A stretch of 64,000 bases of DNA from Rhodohalobacter halophilus (GTDB lineage: Bacteria > Bacteroidota > Rhodothermia > Balneolales > Balneolaceae). A program made the position numbers and the translations under genes. The notes under the pieces are model-generated. The model saw only the letters and a list, made by a program, of their open reading frames with translations. It did no database searches and was not told the origin of the DNA. Positions 56,027 through 64,000 of this stretch are shown here, in pieces. Position 1 is the stretch's first letter; each line of letters starts with the position of its first letter. The stretch covers positions 62,001 to 126,000 of the forward strand of contig NZ_MDWE01000023.1 of assembly GCF_001715195.1 (NCBI RefSeq), read 5' to 3'.

Positions 56027-57826
56027 TTAAGCCGTAACTGCAAAGATTTCGTCCAGTCGTTCTTGCTGCTTTTCAACCGTTGTTCGGATAGACTCCAGAT
56101 TCTCACCCTTGTAGGGTTTTTCTTCTGAAATCTGAAGACAGAGCTCCATTCCCTTATCAAGGTTTCTTCTCATCTTAATCAGCTTTTTCCACTCCTGTTC
56201 ATCTTCATCAATCTGTTCAGACAGCTCTTTGATGTAGTCAACATACATCACCAGCTCCTTTGCAAACATGTGCGGCCGTTTTGAGGGAACCAGAGATTCT
56301 TGCCGTCCGTAAATATGATTGACCATCTCATCAAGCGAATACTGCCGGTCGAACCAAGCTACATTCGGGCCGGGACAAATTGCCTGTCGGCCGTAGGAAG
56401 GCTTCATAATTCCAAGACGAATCAGCGAACCTGTTCCAAGGTTTGTACAGAGACAAGTTTTAGCGAGCACTTTTTTCTTTTCCCGCTCTTTTTTCATCTG
56501 CGGCATGTCGCTATCCTGAATCTGATTCACTTTCAGAATCTGATACTCAGCCGAGGCCGTGCAGATCGGATTTTCTGTAAACTCTGTATTGGATACCAAA
56601 AACCCTTTCGGACATTTAGAGCCGGGTTTGCCTTTGTCGATCAGTTCTTTTGTATGAATTTCAGACCCGGAGCCGCGAATATTGTTAAACGGTACCCCAA
56701 GCGGTGATACTCCACTCAAGTAGAGTTCGCTTTCACCGGCCTCTGCCAGTAAATCGGATGTGAAATCATCTACACACGTTGCTTCCGGTACAAGCAGAAA
56801 TGGGCTTCCCCATCCGGTGCCATCCATTTCAAAGTCATTTAACAGTCGCTGCAACTCGCCGTGGGTTCCGATTCCACCCTGAACCGTAATGCGTGCTTTT
56901 GCAACGTCCGAATCATTTGATGGATAATCCCATCCCCGGGATTCGTAAAACTTTTGAATGAGAGGCTGAAAACTTGCCTGAAGCTGCTCTCTTTTTTCTC
57001 GAAATTCCTGCAGCAAGATCGGTAAAAGGTGTCCGTCGGAGGCAAATGCGTGCCCGCCGCAGTTCAATCCCGATTCAATTCGGAACTCAGCAACTTCCAA
57101 TCCTTTCTTAGCCAGATATTTACCCTGAATCAGGGCTGAACGGAAATCACTTACTTTTAGAATAATCTTCTTTTTGATTTTTCCGGATTGATCTCGGTAG
57201 AAATCTCTGAATTCCGAAAGATAATTATAGAGCCTTGGATTAAACCCGGCTGAGAGAACAACACTCGACTCCAGCTTGCTGTTTGCAAATCCTCTAAGCG
57301 CTGCACTTGCATCGCTGAACTCAGAACTCATCGGTTGGTCATCGTTATCCAGCCGAAGTGCATCCACTTTTGCCATGATGTTAACATCAATAGCTCCCGG
57401 TGTCATTTTATCCGTTAATTCACGGATATAGTGCTCTCGAGACTCTTTGTCACCTAAGGATGAAATGAACTCATAACTTTTCTTTAACGGGTTGCCATCA
57501 GGAAGCAGATTAAAATATCGATCCTTCTGTGAGCCTGTAAAAAGCGGGCTCTCTTTTAGATCTTCAAACTTTTGATTGACAATATCTGACACAGTATCCA
57601 GATACGCTGTAATACGTTCAGCCCTTCCATCCCCGGCAGATCGTGGGATATTTTTATAGGGTATTTGATATTCAGTACTATAGTGCTTCCGAATCTTTTC
57701 ACATAGCAGATCATCGACAATAGAGATGACTGAGTGAATTCCGAGATGAGCAACCCGGATGGGACTGTCTATAGAGTGTCCGGTTCCCATAACCGGAATG
57801 TGGAATAGATGTTGATTGTGAATCAT
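56027..57826 (-). CDS. Nitronate-monooxygenase-like TIM-barrel protein with Cys-rich C-terminus
   Basis: A 599-residue protein I cannot name. The N-terminus HIPVMGTGHSIDSPIRVAHLGIHSVISI looks like the first strand of nitronate monooxygenases/PfaD-type flavoenzymes. ESGLNCGGHAFASDGHLLPIL (251-270) recalls the GGH-x-G FMN motif, and ARITVQGGIGTHGE ... DGTGWGSPFLLVPEATC (311-351) the GGI...G-S-x-FL phosphate-binding block. After about 395 a separate module has Cys405, Cys422, Cys458, Cys460 and Cys484, which could bind iron-sulphur or zinc. A charged coiled tail ends it. It is divergent from the ArsR-rhodanese gene. Confidence 0.6.
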   Translation of the reverse strand: MIHNQHLFHIPVMGTGHSIDSPIRVAHLGIHSVISIVDDLLCEKIRKHYSTEYQIPYKNIPRSAGDGRAERITAYLDTVSDIVNQKFEDLKESPLFTGSQKDRYFNLLPDGNPLKKSYEFISSLGDKESREHYIRELTDKMTPGAIDVNIMAKVDALRLDNDDQPMSSEFSDASAALRGFANSKLESSVVLSAGFNPRLYNYLSEFRDFYRDQSGKIKKKIILKVSDFRSALIQGKYLAKKGLEVAEFRIESGLNCGGHAFASDGHLLPILLQEFREKREQLQASFQPLIQKFYESRGWDYPSNDSDVAKARITVQGGIGTHGELQRLLNDFEMDGTGWGSPFLLVPEATCVDDFTSDLLAEAGESELYLSGVSPLGVPFNNIRGSGSEIHTKELIDKGKPGSKCPKGFLVSNTEFTENPICTASAEYQILKVNQIQDSDMPQMKKEREKKKVLAKTCLCTNLGTGSLIRLGIMKPSYGRQAICPGPNVAWFDRQYSLDEMVNHIYGRQESLVPSKRPHMFAKELVMYVDYIKELSEQIDEDEQEWKKLIKMRRNLDKGMELCLQISEEKPYKGENLESIRTTVEKQQERLDEIFAVTA

Positions 57827-57923
57827 AAAATAAATTGAAGTCGGTTTTAAATAACAATCTCAATATACAATTATAAGATAAAATACTCTTTTTTACTTTA
57901 TGCTCAATTTTGCCGTTCTATTT

Positions 57924-57939
57924 TGTAACTATTGTTACA
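57924..57939. promoter_or_regulatory. Perfect inverted repeat, possible operator
   Basis: TGTAAC and GTTACA arms around TATT, about 98 bases ahead of the leftward 599-residue gene. A candidate regulator site; the binding protein is unknown. Confidence 0.5.
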
Positions 57940-58023
57940 GATACTGATTCATAATTAATCTTCCCATACCTCTTATCAGATTGTTAGACTGCTATTTAGA
58001 CGTTTATAATTTCAAAGTTATTC

Positions 58024-58047
58024 TCATTCAATAGTTTTATTGAATGA
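58024..58047. promoter_or_regulatory. 24-bp perfect palindrome, likely ArsR-type operator
   Basis: Ten-base arms TCATTCAATA and TATTGAATGA around GTTT, all matching. ATTCAA/TTGAAT half sites are typical of ArsR/SmtB operators. It lies 20 bases before ATG 58067 of the ArsR-rhodanese gene, the position expected for autorepression. Confidence 0.75.
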
Positions 58048-58066
58048 AGTACAGAGCCTTCCTATC

Positions 58067-58756
58067 ATGTATTCGAACAAAATGAATTTGAGCATGAACA
58101 TTCGAGACTTTAAAACATCACTCTATAAAGAGATGGCCGGAATGATCAAAGCTTTGGACAATCCACGCAGGCTGGAGATCCTGGATTTATTGGCGCAGGG
58201 TCCGGTTCCGGTAGAGTATATTGCCGTAAATACGAACCTTTCTGTTGCAAATGCTTCACAACATCTTCAGGTGCTGAAAAACTCGTATCTGGTTGAGAGT
58301 GAAAGAAGGGGAAAATACAACTACTACAAACTGGCAAATCAGCAGGTATTTAATGCCTGGTGCGCCATTAGACGACTGGGATTCTCACAAAATGAAGAGA
58401 TCTTCGAGTTGTTAGATAGTTTCAGAAAAGAACGTGGGTATCTAAAAACTGTCTCAACAGAAGATTTAATTAAAATGATCAGGGAAGACAGTGTTGTCGT
58501 AATTGATGTACGTCCTGAGGAGGAGTTTAAAAACGGCCATATTGAAAATGCACTCTCCTTTCCCAGAAAGGACCTTCAGCACAGAATGAATGAACTTCCG
58601 TCAGATAGAGAGATCGTAGCTTACTGTCGCGGGCCGCTTTGCGAGATGGCAGATGATGCAGTAGAAATGCTCAATAAAAATGGCTATTCGGCATCCAGAC
58701 TGGAAAAAGGGTATCCCGATTGGGCTGCATCTCAGCATCCAACTCAAAAGGAATAG
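58067..58756 (+). CDS. ArsR-family regulator fused to a rhodanese domain
   Basis: A 229-residue protein. Residues about 12-95 form a winged helix (IKALDNPRRLEILDLLAQGPVPVEYIAVNTNLSVANASQHLQVLKNSYLVESERRGKYNYYKL). A linker leads to a rhodanese domain (about 125-220) with VIDVRPEEEFKNGHI and the active loop YCRGPLCEM. The ArsR metal site (ELCVCD) is absent, so sensing is probably by the rhodanese Cys or a persulphide. ATG 58067 is chosen because the upstream TTG 58040 lies inside the palindrome. It heads the efflux operon. Confidence 0.9.
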   Translation: MYSNKMNLSMNIRDFKTSLYKEMAGMIKALDNPRRLEILDLLAQGPVPVEYIAVNTNLSVANASQHLQVLKNSYLVESERRGKYNYYKLANQQVFNAWCAIRRLGFSQNEEIFELLDSFRKERGYLKTVSTEDLIKMIREDSVVVIDVRPEEEFKNGHIENALSFPRKDLQHRMNELPSDREIVAYCRGPLCEMADDAVEMLNKNGYSASRLEKGYPDWAASQHPTQKE

Positions 58757-58845
58757 AAAATGATCAGAAGTAACTGAAAGCTATTCAATGCTCTCTGAGA
58801 ACTCAAGACTTTAAAATCATAACCATCTAAAAATCAATCACTAAA

Positions 58846-60213
58846 ATGAATTCAATAAATTCATATGTACTAAAACTATGCCTTTTTGCGGGGTTGTTAT
58901 TGATGCCATCTATTCTGATGGCACAGAGCAGCATGGCAGACAAGCAAGAACTTTCCATATCGCTGCAGGAAGCCATGGAGCTGGCCCTGGAGCAAAATTT
59001 CTCAATAGAACAGGCAGAACATGACGTGGAGGCAACACGGGCGCAGTATCGTCAGACTAATGCGGTTTTTCTTCCCCAGCTCTCATTTGAGTATAACGCG
59101 ATTTCCACAAACGATCCGCTTAATGTATTCGCGTTTAAGCTGAAACAGGAAGTTGTAAGTCAGCAGGATTTTAACCCTGCCCTATTGAATGATCCGGACG
59201 CTTATGAAAATTACAGCGCCAAATTTGAAGTTCGTCAGCCGCTGTTTAATCCGGATATGATGATGCAGCGAGGCGCCGTAAAAAGTCAGCTAAATTCGGT
59301 AAATGAACAGTTACAGGGAACCAAAAACCACATTCGATATCAGGTACGTAACCAATATTACAGCCTGATTCTCCACATAAGGCAGCTGGATGTTCTGGAG
59401 TCAGCACTTCAAACAGCCGGAGAACATCGCCGCCAGGCCCAAAACTTTTTTGAAGAGGGACTCTTGAGTAAAGAAGATTTCCTTGCGGCCAGAGTTTATG
59501 AACTGGAGTTGGAGAGCCGGAAAATAAACAGTGAGAATGAGTTAAACAGTGTTCGCGAAGAGATTGCCCTTCTGTTGGGATTGGACGGATCCGTTACAAT
59601 CAGCCCCACAGAAGATCTCTATGGGATTGACGATGCATCTATAACTACAGATGTTACTCAAATTCGTGTCAATAATGCTCAGACAAGAGCCATTGAGCAG
59701 AGAGTGAAGGCTGCTGAAAGAATGACAAAATCGGCCACTTTTAGCTTTCTGCCTAAAATCAATCTGTTTGGGAGTTATGAGTATAACGATCCTGATTTTG
59801 CGAGCTTCAGCGCAAATTCATACATGATCGGGGCAAATTTACGTTGGAACATCTTTTCTGGCTTCAGTCAGGCCGGAAAGGTTCAGGAAGCGCGTGCAAA
59901 CTACAACAAAGCCAGAAGCATGCAGGAGAGCCACCGATTTGAAATGGAAAATCAGGTACGCCGGGCGTACCGATCCCTTGAACATGCGGAGAAGGAACTT
60001 GAACTGACTGAGGAAGCGATCAAACAGTCCTCCGAGGACGTGAAAATCCGATCAAATAGATTTAAGGAAGGTATGGCGCGAACGACTGACCTGCTTGAAG
60101 CGGAAACGAAACTGGCCGAAGCCAAGCTGAAAAACGTCATGGCACTATACAAATACAATATGAGCATTGCCGCACTGGAGATGCTGCTCGAACAAGATTT
60201 TACGAACCAATAA
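58846..60213 (+). CDS. TolC-family outer-membrane efflux protein
   Basis: A 455-residue protein with a signal peptide (cut after LMAQ) and the duplicated helical-hairpin layout of TolC proteins: ISLQEAMELALEQNFSIEQAEHDVEATRAQYRQTNAVFLPQLSF in the first half and MTKSATFSFLPKINLFGSYEYN with NLRWNIFSGF in the second. It forms a trimeric channel through the outer membrane and periplasm. It is followed by the adaptor gene, 1 base after its stop. Confidence 0.93.
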   Translation: MNSINSYVLKLCLFAGLLLMPSILMAQSSMADKQELSISLQEAMELALEQNFSIEQAEHDVEATRAQYRQTNAVFLPQLSFEYNAISTNDPLNVFAFKLKQEVVSQQDFNPALLNDPDAYENYSAKFEVRQPLFNPDMMMQRGAVKSQLNSVNEQLQGTKNHIRYQVRNQYYSLILHIRQLDVLESALQTAGEHRRQAQNFFEEGLLSKEDFLAARVYELELESRKINSENELNSVREEIALLLGLDGSVTISPTEDLYGIDDASITTDVTQIRVNNAQTRAIEQRVKAAERMTKSATFSFLPKINLFGSYEYNDPDFASFSANSYMIGANLRWNIFSGFSQAGKVQEARANYNKARSMQESHRFEMENQVRRAYRSLEHAEKELELTEEAIKQSSEDVKIRSNRFKEGMARTTDLLEAETKLAEAKLKNVMALYKYNMSIAALEMLLEQDFTNQ

Positions 60214-60214
60214 A

Positions 60215-61312
60215 ATGAAAAAGAAAATCAATAAGACGATGAAATCGATATCAGGAATGTTGGCACTTACATTAACGGTGATTCTCTTTTCGGGATGCTC
60301 GGCAGATGAGGCGTCATTGCCACAACAAAGCTCTGTGGAAGTTGAAACTCAAACAGCACAACTCTCACCTTCCCTATCGGAAACGATGTTCCCCGCAACA
60401 GTTGAGAGCCATAACCGGGCAAATCTCAGCACGATTGTAATGGGAACCGTAACAGCTGCGCCGATTACCGTGGGCGACCGGGTAAAGAAGGGAGACCTGT
60501 TGGTGCGCATTAAAGATGACCAGATCCGGGCTCAAAAATCACAGATTGAAGCCAACAAGGTTCAGGCAAAAGCTAACCTGGAGAACACTGAGAAAAATTA
60601 TAATCGAATCAGGAATCTCTATGCGGAAGAGAGTGCTACATCCAAAGAGATGGACGACATATCTACCATGTACGAAATTGCCAAAGCAAATATGGAAGCA
60701 CTGGAAGCTCGCATGAATGAAGTTAATGAGATGCTGGAGTACACGACCATTCGTGCACCATTTGACGGTATAGTAAGCCGCAAGTACATCTCTGAAGGTG
60801 ACATGGCTGCACCGGGACATCCTTTGATTACAGTTTCTGATCCCGGTTCAGTGAAGATTGCCGCTACCGTGGCGGAGAATCAGATTTCAAAGCTATCGGA
60901 AGGAACAGATGTTTCAGTGTCAATCTCTTCTGCCGGTCTGAACCGGACTCCTGCCCGCCTGACGGCAATCAGTGAAGCGGGTGATCCTATGAGCCGACAG
61001 TTTGCCATAGAGGCAATCATTGAAGATGAATCGATCAATGAACAGCTAAAAACCGGAATGTTTGCAGAAATCCGCGTCAACCTTGATCAGTCCGAAAGTC
61101 TCTATATCCCTGCAAGTGCAGTGGTTCAACGCGGCCAGTTAACGGGAATTTATACAATATCTGAAAGCAATCGCGCCGTACTTCGATGGGTCCGGCTCGG
61201 TGAACATTCGGGAGAGAGGGTTGAAATTATCACAGGCTTAACCCCTGGGGAACAGTTTGTTGTGAATCCCGGGAAGTCGATTCGCCAGGGCCAACTGATA
61301 AGTAGCAGATAA
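60215..61312 (+). CDS. RND efflux periplasmic adaptor (MFP) lipoprotein
   Basis: A 365-residue adaptor. Lipobox LFSGC gives Cys28. Lipoyl-like halves are VMGTVTAAPITVGDRVKKGDLLVRIKDDQI and TIRAPFDGIVSRKYISEGDMAAPGHPLITV with a coiled hairpin between (about 105-170), then beta-barrel and membrane-proximal parts. It bridges the inner-membrane pump and TolC. ATG 60215 is chosen as it gives a normal lipoprotein signal and abuts the upstream stop. Confidence 0.93.
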   Translation: MKKKINKTMKSISGMLALTLTVILFSGCSADEASLPQQSSVEVETQTAQLSPSLSETMFPATVESHNRANLSTIVMGTVTAAPITVGDRVKKGDLLVRIKDDQIRAQKSQIEANKVQAKANLENTEKNYNRIRNLYAEESATSKEMDDISTMYEIAKANMEALEARMNEVNEMLEYTTIRAPFDGIVSRKYISEGDMAAPGHPLITVSDPGSVKIAATVAENQISKLSEGTDVSVSISSAGLNRTPARLTAISEAGDPMSRQFAIEAIIEDESINEQLKTGMFAEIRVNLDQSESLYIPASAVVQRGQLTGIYTISESNRAVLRWVRLGEHSGERVEIITGLTPGEQFVVNPGKSIRQGQLISSR

Positions 61313-61356
61313 GCCACACTGAGCACAGAAATTTTAAAATAGAAGACTTGAATACA

Positions 61357-64000
61357 ATGAAAACCGGATTAGCAGGTAAAATTGCCCAGGCGTTTATCGA
61401 TTCGAAGCTGACACTGCTTCTGATGATCGCCTTTTTAGCGATCGGTGTGTATGGCGTTTGGCTCACACCGAGCGAAGAGGAACCACAAATTGATGTACCG
61501 ATGGCCGATATTTATGTCGGGTACCCGGGTGCATCACCCCAGGAAGTAGAAAATAGAATAGCCATCCCGCTGGAGAAAATTCTCTCCAATATCTCCGGGG
61601 TTGAGTATGTCTACTCCACCTCCATGCCGGAGCAGGCGATGGTCTCTGCCCGATTTTATGTGGGCCAGGATGTAGAGCGAAGCTTGGTTCGCCTCTACAA
61701 TGAGGTGATGAAATTTATGGATACCAAGCCCGACCCGGTCACCATGCCGCTCATCAAAACAAGGTCAATTAATGATGTACCGATCGTTACACTCACCCTC
61801 TGGAGTGATGTGCACGATGACTATCAGATACGTCGGGTTGCGCAGGAGCTGGATCATGAGATCAAATCGATCACCGATGTGGCGGAAACGAAACTACACG
61901 GTGGCAGATCCAGAACGGTTGAAGTGGTCCTTGATAAGACAAAAATGGCCTCTATGATGATCGATCCGCTTCGTGTGGCTCAAACCATTCAGGCAGCCAA
62001 CAGTGAGTTTAAATCGGGCACGTTTACACAAAATGATCAGGAATTTAGGGTTCAAACCGGAAACTTCCTGGAAACGGCAGATGATGTCGGTTCGCTGGTT
62101 GTGGATGTTCGTCAGGGCGATCCCATTTTGCTGAGAGATGTTGCAGAGGTAAACGATGGTCCGGGTGAACCGAGAAACTATGTTTCGTATGTTCCGGGAC
62201 CCGCTTCATCTGTTGAAAAAAATATGGAAGCCGGACTCTCCTACCCTGCGGTATCGATTTCCGTGGCGAAGCGTCAGGGAGCAGATGCCATGACCATTGC
62301 CACACAGATTGATGAGATGGTCGAAAAGTTGAGCGGATCGGTAATCACATCCGATATTCAGGTAGAAACCACCCGAAACTACGGTGAAACGGCAACCGAG
62401 AAGGTAAGCACTCTGCTGATCCATTTGGTTGTGGCGGTACTTGCTGTATCGTTTGTGGTATTTCTGGCGATGGGATGGCGCGGTGCCCTGGTGGTATTCA
62501 TTTCGGTACCGATCACCTTTGCCCTTACGCTCTTTTTCTACTACATGTACGACTACACCCTCAACCGGATTACGTTGTTTGCCCTAGTGTTTGTGACCGG
62601 AATCGTGGTGGATAACTCGATCATTGTAGCAGAAAATATGCACCGCCACTTTAAGATGAGAAATCTGCCGTTTAAGCAGGCCGCGATCTACGCGATTAAT
62701 GAGGTGGGGAACCCAACGATCCTGGCCACATTCACCGTTATTGCTGCCGTTATCCCGATGGCCTTCGTTTCCGGTTTGATGGGCCCCTACATGAGTCCGA
62801 TTGCGATTGGAGCCACCGTGGCGATGATTCTGTCGCTCATCATCTCGCTGATTGCCACACCTTGGCTGGGCTATCGTCTGCTGCGTGCGGCAAGAGTTCA
62901 ATCCAGTGGAAACAGCGGTAAAGGCTACAAACTGGAAGAGACCATCATCTACAAGTTGTACGACAAAACCATGCGTCCGCTTATGGAGAGCACCTGGAAA
63001 CGGTGGGCATTTCTTCTTGGCACTACGGCCGTCCTTTTTGCCACATTGATGCTTTTCTACGTCCAATGGGTTGAGGTAAAAATGCTGCCATTTGATAATA
63101 AAAATGAGATTCAGCTCATCATCGACATGCCGGAAGGCACAACACTGGAGCGTACGGAAGCGGTAGCCCAGGAAGTAGGTCTGGTTCTTCTCGAAGTACC
63201 TGAAGTGTATGACTATCAGATATACTCCGGAACCAATGCTCCGATTAACTTTAACGGACTGGTGAGAAGCTACGATCTGCGACAGTCATCCAATGTGGCC
63301 GATATACAGGTGAATTTAGTAGATAAAAGCTTGCGATCGGATCAGAGTCACGATATTGCCAAGCGCATGAGGCCGCTGGTTCAGGCTGTTGGCGAGAAGT
63401 ATAATGCGAACGTGAAAGTGGTGGAAGTTCCGCCCGGTCCCCCGGTGATGTCTACACTTGTGGCTGAAGTCTATGGCCCCGACCTGGAGATGCAGCGATC
63501 CATTGGTGAAGAGGTCAAAAGCATTTTCACGCAAACACCCGGTATTGTGGATACCGACTGGATGGTTGAGGATGAACAGGTTGAGTACAGGTTTGCAGTT
63601 CAGCGAGAGAAAGCAGCCATGAGCGGTGTCATGCCAAATCAGGTTACTGAATCGCTGGGAATGATTCTGGGGCAGCATCCGGTCAGTTCACTTTATAGCG
63701 AACAAGAAGCGGCTCTTGTTCCCATTACGATGAAACTGGATGAAGCAGGCCGGTCCGGAGTAAACCGCCTCGGTGGACTGCATGTTCAGTCGCAAACCGG
63801 GTCCATGATCCCAATCGGTGATCTGGTTCAGCAGGAAGAGCGAAAGCTGGAGAAGAGTATCCACCGTAAAAATCAGCGGCGGGTTGTTTATGTAACAGCT
63901 GAAGTGGCCGGTGAGATTGAAAGTCCGGTCTATGCCATTCTCGATGCAAGAGATGAGATTGACAATATCACTTTGCCGGCCGGTTACAGCCTGGAGCAGG
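61357..64000 (+). CDS. RND efflux permease (HAE1/CzcA-type), 3' end missing
   Basis: A proton-driven pump, open to the end of the window (at least 881 residues of a usual 1,020-1,060). The start MKTGLAGKIAQAFIDSKLTLLLMI, the YVGYPGASPQEVENRIAIPLEKILSNISGVEYVYSTS porter block, and the helix IV motif LVFVTGIVVDNSIIVAENM are typical; the second Asp of the usual VVDD pair is Asn here, which is seen in some subgroups. It forms the pump of a tripartite complex with the adaptor and TolC protein. Substrate unknown. Confidence 0.92.
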   Translation, partial: MKTGLAGKIAQAFIDSKLTLLLMIAFLAIGVYGVWLTPSEEEPQIDVPMADIYVGYPGASPQEVENRIAIPLEKILSNISGVEYVYSTSMPEQAMVSARFYVGQDVERSLVRLYNEVMKFMDTKPDPVTMPLIKTRSINDVPIVTLTLWSDVHDDYQIRRVAQELDHEIKSITDVAETKLHGGRSRTVEVVLDKTKMASMMIDPLRVAQTIQAANSEFKSGTFTQNDQEFRVQTGNFLETADDVGSLVVDVRQGDPILLRDVAEVNDGPGEPRNYVSYVPGPASSVEKNMEAGLSYPAVSISVAKRQGADAMTIATQIDEMVEKLSGSVITSDIQVETTRNYGETATEKVSTLLIHLVVAVLAVSFVVFLAMGWRGALVVFISVPITFALTLFFYYMYDYTLNRITLFALVFVTGIVVDNSIIVAENMHRHFKMRNLPFKQAAIYAINEVGNPTILATFTVIAAVIPMAFVSGLMGPYMSPIAIGATVAMILSLIISLIATPWLGYRLLRAARVQSSGNSGKGYKLEETIIYKLYDKTMRPLMESTWKRWAFLLGTTAVLFATLMLFYVQWVEVKMLPFDNKNEIQLIIDMPEGTTLERTEAVAQEVGLVLLEVPEVYDYQIYSGTNAPINFNGLVRSYDLRQSSNVADIQVNLVDKSLRSDQSHDIAKRMRPLVQAVGEKYNANVKVVEVPPGPPVMSTLVAEVYGPDLEMQRSIGEEVKSIFTQTPGIVDTDWMVEDEQVEYRFAVQREKAAMSGVMPNQVTESLGMILGQHPVSSLYSEQEAALVPITMKLDEAGRSGVNRLGGLHVQSQTGSMIPIGDLVQQEERKLEKSIHRKNQRRVVYVTAEVAGEIESPVYAILDARDEIDNITLPAGYSLEQ

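Noticed and set aside
58040-58066. TTG 58040 as start of the ArsR-rhodanese protein
   Set aside because: It falls within the 24-bp palindrome, and the winged-helix domain does not need the extra residues; ATG 58067 is preferred.
62584-63066. Reverse-strand open frame (160 codons) inside the RND permease
   Set aside because: The forward frame carries the pump motifs; the reverse frame is His/Asn-rich with no family-like segment, a shadow.
1-64000. tRNA, rRNA, CRISPR array, insertion sequence or prophage
   Set aside because: Looked for in all spacers and frames; no transposase, integrase, repeat-spacer pattern or cloverleaf-like sequence was found.

Overview
The window is 64 kb of dense bacterial chromosome with a core-gene character. 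It carries about 63 protein genes, no rRNA, tRNA, CRISPR, insertion sequence or phage gene, and no gene-free gap above about 260 bases. The gene set points to the Bacteroidota/Balneolota/Rhodothermota side of the FCB group: a PorV/PorQ-type barrel, bacillithiol-type BshC, a LuxE/LuxC-like pair, a DUF151 nuclease with a UVR tail, many lipoproteins, a lycopene cyclase, and a short bacterial eIF1/SUI1 homologue. Clear AGGAGG-type ribosome sites and frequent GTG/TTG starts fit Balneolota better than classical Bacteroidia. The phylum is an inference from content; no rRNA is present to confirm it.

Layout. 1-7.3 kb: end of a metallophosphatase, ychF, then a leftward deoC - ALDH16-like pair - SPOR lipoprotein operon, and pckA. 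7.6-15.2 kb: rightward aguB, leuS, csaA, a UvrD-type helicase and der. 15.2-18.2 kb: nuoI, a DinB-fold protein, a membrane protein, a peroxiredoxin and a response regulator broken by a 19-bp tandem duplication. 18.2-20.8 kb: a leftward retropepsin - RimK - AstE-like - DUF952 peptide-modification operon. 20.9-29.6 kb: a D-threonine-aldolase-type enzyme, then a leftward lipid/isoprenoid/envelope run (aroE, pgeF, HDAC-like, dxr, rseP, psd, pssA). 29.6-33.5 kb: an outer-membrane protein plus MMPL-type exporter. 33.5-37.6 kb: tmk, PspC, 5-formyl-THF cyclo-ligase, bshC and the bifunctional nuclease, all leftward. 37.7-41.7 kb: small proteins, an intact response regulator, a patatin/BamA-barrel (type Vd-like) protein and a TPR protein. 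41.7-51.4 kb: a long leftward run of gatB, thioredoxin-fold lipoprotein, tpiA, purD, a secreted protein, luxE-like, luxC-like, holA, an ECF-type sigma factor and a putative anti-sigma protein. 51.6-56 kb: an unknown secreted protein, aguA, a PorV-like barrel and lycopene cyclase. 56-64 kb: a nitronate-monooxygenase-like protein with a Cys-rich C-terminus, divergent from an ArsR-rhodanese regulator that heads a TolC - adaptor - RND pump operon; the pump gene runs off the window.

How the genes work together. DeoC makes acetaldehyde, which the adjacent ALDH pair could oxidise. AguA and AguB, 45 kb apart, together give agmatine to putrescine. PssA and Psd give phosphatidylethanolamine. The most unusual items are: the ALDH16 architecture encoded as two clean genes; the divergent Cys-rich enzyme/ArsR-rhodanese locus with two perfect palindromes between; the 19-bp duplication that splits a receiver domain; the four-gene RimK operon; and a strong hairpin between the sigma and anti-sigma genes.
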